Below, piece after piece: positions 59,318 to 64,000 of a DNA stretch of 64,000 bases. The DNA is taken from positions 1,017,800 to 1,081,799 of the forward strand of contig CM019693.1 in assembly GCA_009760885.1 (NCBI GenBank). Reading direction: 5' to 3'. The first letter of the stretch is position 1. Every line of letters begins with the position of its first letter. The translations under genes were made by a program, and so were the position numbers. The notes below the pieces were generated by a model that worked only from the letters and a program-made list of their open reading frames with translations, was not told where the DNA came from and did not search any database. Source of the stretch: Achatina immaculata (lineage: Eukaryota > Mollusca > Gastropoda > Stylommatophora > Achatinidae).

Positions 59318-61475
59318 GTGCAAACCAGGGGTGATTTAAAAGCGAAAGTAGGGACTGAACAAGACAACGAAGCTACTGGCAAGTATGGACTAGGTATCAG
59401 AAATTCAAGAGGAGAGATGTGGATTGAGTGGGCAGAAAAGATTAAAATGATAACAGGAAATACTTGGTTTCAACAACACCCAAGGCAACTATGGACATGG
59501 AAAAGACCAAATAATAACATACGTAACCAGATAGATTGCATTATGATCAACAGAAGATTTAGGAACTCACTAATATCCATGAAAACAAGACCAAGCGCAG
59601 ATTGCAATAGTGACCACATCCCAGTTGTAGGAAACGTGAGAATCAGGTTAAAGAGGTTAAAAGTAGCAGCTAAAAACAAAGAACTAGATAGAGAGCTGTT
59701 ACGGAAAGATAAGGCAATACAAGAACAATATAGGACCATAGTACATAATAGGTATATTGCTACAGAGAAGATTGAAACGATTGATGAACAATGGAATATG
59801 CTTAAAGACTCTATTCAGCAAACATCTATCGAAATCCTACCTCTAAATAAACGACACGCTAAACAGGGGTAGATGACAGAAGAAATTTTGCAGCTAATGG
59901 ATCGGATAAGAAGTCTTAAGGAAGATGCAGGTGAATATGACAAAATAAATAAAGAAATAAAACACAAATGCAATAAAGCTAAAAAGGAGTGTCTAAATAA
60001 TAAATGTAATGAAACAGAGGCACTCCATCACGGAGACGCAAGAGATATGTACAAACAAATAAAGGAGATAACAAACAAAAGGGCATACCACAAGATTGGT
60101 TGCCTGAAGTCAAAGGCGGTGCATACAGTAATGGACAGAAATGAAATAATGGCACGATGGTGCGAATACATTAGAGAACTCTATGAGGACAATAGAGGCG
60201 AAATAGATAAACGAAATAATAATGAAGGACCTCCCATATTAAAAGCAGAAGTGGAAGAAGCCATCAAACACACGAAGAACAACAAAGCACCAGGACCAGA
60301 TAAAATCACCAAGGAAGAATTGGATGCATTAGGAGAGCTTGGCATAGAAATAATTACCAGAGTGCTGCATGACATCTATAACAGTAACTATGTCCCATCA
60401 TACCTTTTGCAATCAGTTTTCATTGCCCTACCAAAGAAACAAGGTGCAGTTGAATGTGAATACCATCGAACCATTAATCTTATGAGTCATGTTAATAAAA
60501 TCCTACTTTGCATTGTCATGAGAAGAGTCAGGGGCAAAATAAAACCAGAAATCACTGAAGAACAGAGTGGCTTCGTCGAAGGAAAAGGCACAAGTAATAA
60601 CCTTTATATATTGATAACACTGATGGAAAGATCAACAGAAGTAAAGACGGACCTATACTTATGCTTCATAGTCTACTGTAAAGCATTCGATAAAGTGAGA
60701 CAAACAGAAATTATAAGAAAGCTGAAAGACATTAACATAGGTGAGAAAGATCTGAAACTCATCAAAAACATATACTGGCAGCAATCAGCAGCAATGAATA
60801 TTGAAAAGCAAATAGGAGCATTCCAAGACATAAAATTGGGAGTGAGACAAGGATGTGTTCTATCTTCAGACCTTTTCTACCTGTACAGCGAAAACATAAT
60901 GAGAAATATAGAGAGCTTGCCAGGAATATCAATTGGCGGGTGCAACCTTAACGACTTAAGATATGCAGACGACACAGTTCTGATTGGTAAAAGAGAAGGG
61001 GAGCTACATTCTGTTCTGAACATCATGGTTCGTGAAAGTAAAAGTAAAGGTCTCAGCCTGAGTAAAAAGAAGATTGAAGTGATGGTCACCTCAAAGAAAA
61101 GAACGCCATCCAAATGTATCATTACCATCGATGGCACAGAACTGAAACAAGTTGATACAATCAAATACTTAGGAACAATTGTAACAACTGATGGTAAATG
61201 TCACAACGAAATAAAAAGCAGACGTGCTCAGGCCAAGTCAGCATTCCAGAAAATGAGAAACATCTTGTGCAACAGATCCATATCAATGGAAACAAGATTC
61301 CGAGTACTTTTAAATGTTACATCGAGCCAGTTTTGTTTTATGAATGTGAAGCATGGTCCATGAATAAGAGAGTACAGCGAGAAATGGAGGCCATGGAAAT
61401 GTGGTTCATAAGAAGGATGTTGAAGGTACCACGGACAGCTAAGAAAAGCAACGAAGAAGTCTTAAGAGAACTTTT
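59318..61475 (+). mobile_element. LINE endonuclease-RT, family 2, one stop and one frameshift
   Basis: The most complete retroelement here. Frame 59318-59872 is the end of an APE-type endonuclease: the G-D-x-N position reads G-D-L-K, but S-D-H-I-P-V is kept. A single in-frame TAG (59870-59872) separates it from 496 codons of reverse transcriptase (59873-61363): N-N-K-A-P-G-P-D-K-I, E-E-Q-S-G-F, R-Q-G-C-V-L-S, Y-A-D-D at 60962-60973, K-Y-L-G-T-I-V-T. A frameshift near 61310 moves the tail to another frame (W-F-I-R-R-M-L-K-V-P), which stops abruptly at about 61470 where a different repeat begins. Truncated at both ends and not functional as read. Confidence 0.88.
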
Positions 61476-61866
61476 GTTCGTTCGAAATGACGTTACAAAC
61501 TAACTCAGAATTAATATGTGCTTGGTCCGAGTCATAATGGAGGAAACAATTATGTACGATTACTAAAGCAATTCCTTCTCAATAAACGAGAGTAAATTGA
61601 TGAATGGAAGGTGACAAAAAGTTGTTGTTTTTCGTGTTGTCGAGGAAACAGTTCTCAAAGTGAGACATACATTTACTTAAAAGAATGTACTACAACGTCT
61701 GCTTGATCAGATTTGTTTAAAGAATCAACAGAAATTAAAATACTAGTGTTGAAGTACTCGGAAAATTACATTTCTTTAAACGATAAACCAAAACCACGTG
61801 GAAGAAAAGAAAACAGTACACAGAGAAAGCGTGAATTATTTCAGAATTAAATTGAAAAAAAAATAC

Positions 61867-61898
<32 letters not shown>

Positions 61899-61924
61899 CA
61901 GAAATAAGAAAAAAAAAGCAACAA

Positions 61925-62050
61925 AAAGACTGAGTATCGAGTTAACGATGTGGTGTACCCCATTCCGAAGACTGAGGTACAGATCATCAGCTTTTGGCTC
62001 TGTTGATAGAAGGTTTTTTTAATCCACACCGCCACGGCTCAGCCCGTCTA
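61925..62050 (-). mobile_element. SINE-like repeat, family 2, copy 3
   Basis: Part of repeat block B; closest to copy 2. Confidence 0.58.
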
Positions 62051-62219
62051 CGGCAAACATATTTGATCTCTTATAGTATGTGTTCGGAGCCTAATGGAGT
62101 TGTGCAACCAATTTTGATTAGTAATGTCTAAAAATAAAATTATGTTTCAGGGGAAATAACTGTAATTTCAAGTAAGCTGTTCGGATTTCTAATAATTTAA
62201 CCCCATTCTTTTAATTTTA

Positions 62220-62990
62220 AACAGTCGCGAAACAAGGATGTATATTATCTCCATTGCTTTTTGGAATTACAATACACTTCATAATGAAAAATTGCTGCAC
62301 AGGTAACACAGGTATTGATTGGGTACATGGGACTCAGCTAGAAGATCTTGATTTTGCTGATGACATATCTGCTATCAGTACAATGTGAAAGCAATGCAAG
62401 AAAAAAAAGATACCCTCTCTTCAATGGCTAGCGAAATAGGACTTGAAATTAACAAAGACAGAACAAAAATAATGAAACTTCTCATTAATCAAATTGGAAA
62501 AATACACGTAGAAGGGACAGCAGTTGAAGAAGTCAACCAATTTGCATACCGTGGCAGCTACATAGACCAGGACTGTGACACCAGAAAGGAAGTTAGAATT
62601 AGAATTGGAAAAGCAGCATCGATCTTGAAGAATCTTGAGAACATATGGCATTCAAAAGTTCTAAGCACAAAACTAAGTTAAGATTATTCAATTCAAATGT
62701 AATATCCAACCTCATTTATGCATGTGAAAGCTGGAAAACAACTAAAGAAATAAACAAGAAATTAGACACTTTTGAAAACAAATGGCCAAGGAAAATACTC
62801 TGCATCAAGTGGAACGAATTCAAGAACAATGCAGAGATAAGACACATGAGCAAACAACAACCAGTCTCATGGGTGATCAGGAAAAAGAGGTGGACATTGA
62901 GATATAAATCAAGATTTTTGAAAATAAATCTATATCCTAGAAAATATGACCAGTTTGGAATACACGAAACTCAGTCAGTATGAATAACAA
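62220..62990 (+). mobile_element. LINE RT fragment, family 3-like, with FADD
   Basis: Begins in the RT palm with Q-G-C-I-L-S-P-L-L-F, then L-D-F-A-D-D-I-S (62350 region), a frame slip, then L-E-I-N-K-D-R-T-K-I and, in the next frame, C-E-S-W-K-T-T-K-E and V-I-R-K-K-R-W-T. Truncated at both ends and broken by at least two frameshifts. Confidence 0.82.
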
Positions 62991-63779
62991 CTACTTTTGC
63001 ATTAGAAATGTAAGAACAAAGTATCAGTTACATGGAATTTTTTTTTTTTAACAAAATGCCACTGAAGGACAGTGTGATCTGACCAGTACAGCTGAAAAAC
63101 AGTGAAAAGTAATAGCGAAACTGCAGGCATGAGTGCAAATATCTATTTTACAAACAATGTTTTTGATTCGTGTTCCACACATTGTTAATTCCACCTTGAC
63201 AAAACAGGTAACATTGTGAAACTTTACACTACAACTTAATGTGTGATAAACGACTTCACACCAGTAACTTTCTTATTATCTTCCTTTGGAAGGTGTGTCT
63301 TCAGAGTAATCGTAGAAGTACTTCATGACAAACTAAAAGAAACGGTGAAAATGAAGTAGATGAATGACGTAAAAATATAAAAGTCAGTTTCCTCTCTCCA
63401 AATGTCAAAATTCGAAGGGTCAGTATTTGTCATTACCGTGTTTATTTCGTGGAAATCAATTCTGTTCTTAAAATTCACAGTGCTGTCAGTTGTGACTGTA
63501 TTCAGTTATGAATGAGAGAGATTACATTAGCTGTTTAGCTTCTGATTCCTGAAAGATGAAAAAATTCATGAAAATGAAAGGAAAGATTTAATATAACTGA
63601 AAGCTGTGATGCTTTTATCTGAAACAAATTTTTCAAAATGTAATGTTTTAAAATGTACAAATTAGTAAAACTAAATGCATTTGTCTCAGGAAAGCACAGA
63701 TAAGAAATATGTTAACAAAAATAATGTGATGCAGTTGTATGTTACACATTATACAAGAAAAAGAAATTGTAACAAAAAA

Positions 63780-63905
63780 GACTGAGTGTCGAATTAGCGA
63801 TGTGGTGCACCCCATTCCGAAGACTGAGGTACAGATCATCAGCTTTAGGCTCTGTTGATGGACTATGCGTCTTACCACACCGCCACGGCTCAGCCCGTGT
63901 ACGGT
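63780..63905 (-). mobile_element. SINE-like repeat, family 2, copy 4
   Basis: Closest to copy 1, including the right flank CTTATACTATCTGTTTGGCT. Confidence 0.58.
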
Positions 63906-64000
63906 AAAGACAGTTTGTCTCTTATACTATCTGTTTGGCTTGTGCAATACACGTGCTTAGTAGTATCTAAAATTACGTTCAGGGGAAATAATAATTACTT

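Larger units (their letters stand above)
61475..63320. repeat. Repeat block B
   Basis: Paralogue of block A, same orientation. Contains the LINE RT fragment 62220-62990, absent from A. Confidence 0.75.

Noticed and set aside
59044..59382. 112-codon minus-strand open frame
   Set aside because: It overlaps the antisense of the LINE endonuclease frame and shows no family pattern.

Overview
The window looks like a piece of an invertebrate animal genome: AT-rich, intron-dense and full of decayed non-LTR retrotransposons, DNA transposon remnants, tRNA-derived SINEs and minisatellites. The mix of LINE reverse transcriptases with short C-terminal relics, together with SINEs, suggests a lophotrochozoan, most likely a mollusc. 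That is an inference from style, not a database match. I see no bacterial, rRNA or functional tRNA genes.

One large minus-strand gene fills positions 1 to about 49,240 and runs off the left edge. I reconstructed 22 coding exons by matching GT-AG (one GC-AG) boundaries and reading phases; every junction keeps frame. The joined product is about 1,811 residues in this window. It has a signal peptide and then four successive Venus-flytrap (ANF_receptor / periplasmic-binding-protein-like I) domains of the metabotropic-glutamate / calcium-sensing receptor type. A short three-cysteine linker follows each of the first three. Exons 1-8 make VFT1, 9-14 VFT2, 15-16 VFT3 and 17-22 most of VFT4. No seven-helix, kinase or cyclase domain lies in the window. 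The ends of VFT4 and of the protein are off the left edge.

Three stretches of this gene are present twice in tandem, nearly identical through their introns: exon 3 (about 44.0-46.9 kb), exon 4 (about 38.3-40.8 kb) and exons 7-9 (about 28.4-35.15 kb). Doubling exon 4 would break the frame. These are therefore mutually exclusive exons, very recent duplications, or haplotype/assembly duplications.

The introns hold 5'-truncated LINE copies (nearly all in the sense orientation of the gene), three copies of a roughly 1.09-kb TTAA-flanked piggyBac-like non-autonomous element, hAT-like elements with 8-bp target duplications, a near-perfect 201-bp-arm foldback element, and several minisatellites. One minisatellite abuts a splice acceptor and another grew out of LINE coding sequence.

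Right of 49.24 kb there is a possible 5' leader exon with a 61-codon ORF (about 50.88-51.18 kb), a long ATCT/ATCC microsatellite, and a repeat-rich flank to 64 kb. That flank includes the most complete reverse transcriptase in the window (59.3-61.5 kb, broken by one stop and one frameshift) and two paralogous repeat blocks carrying different insertions.
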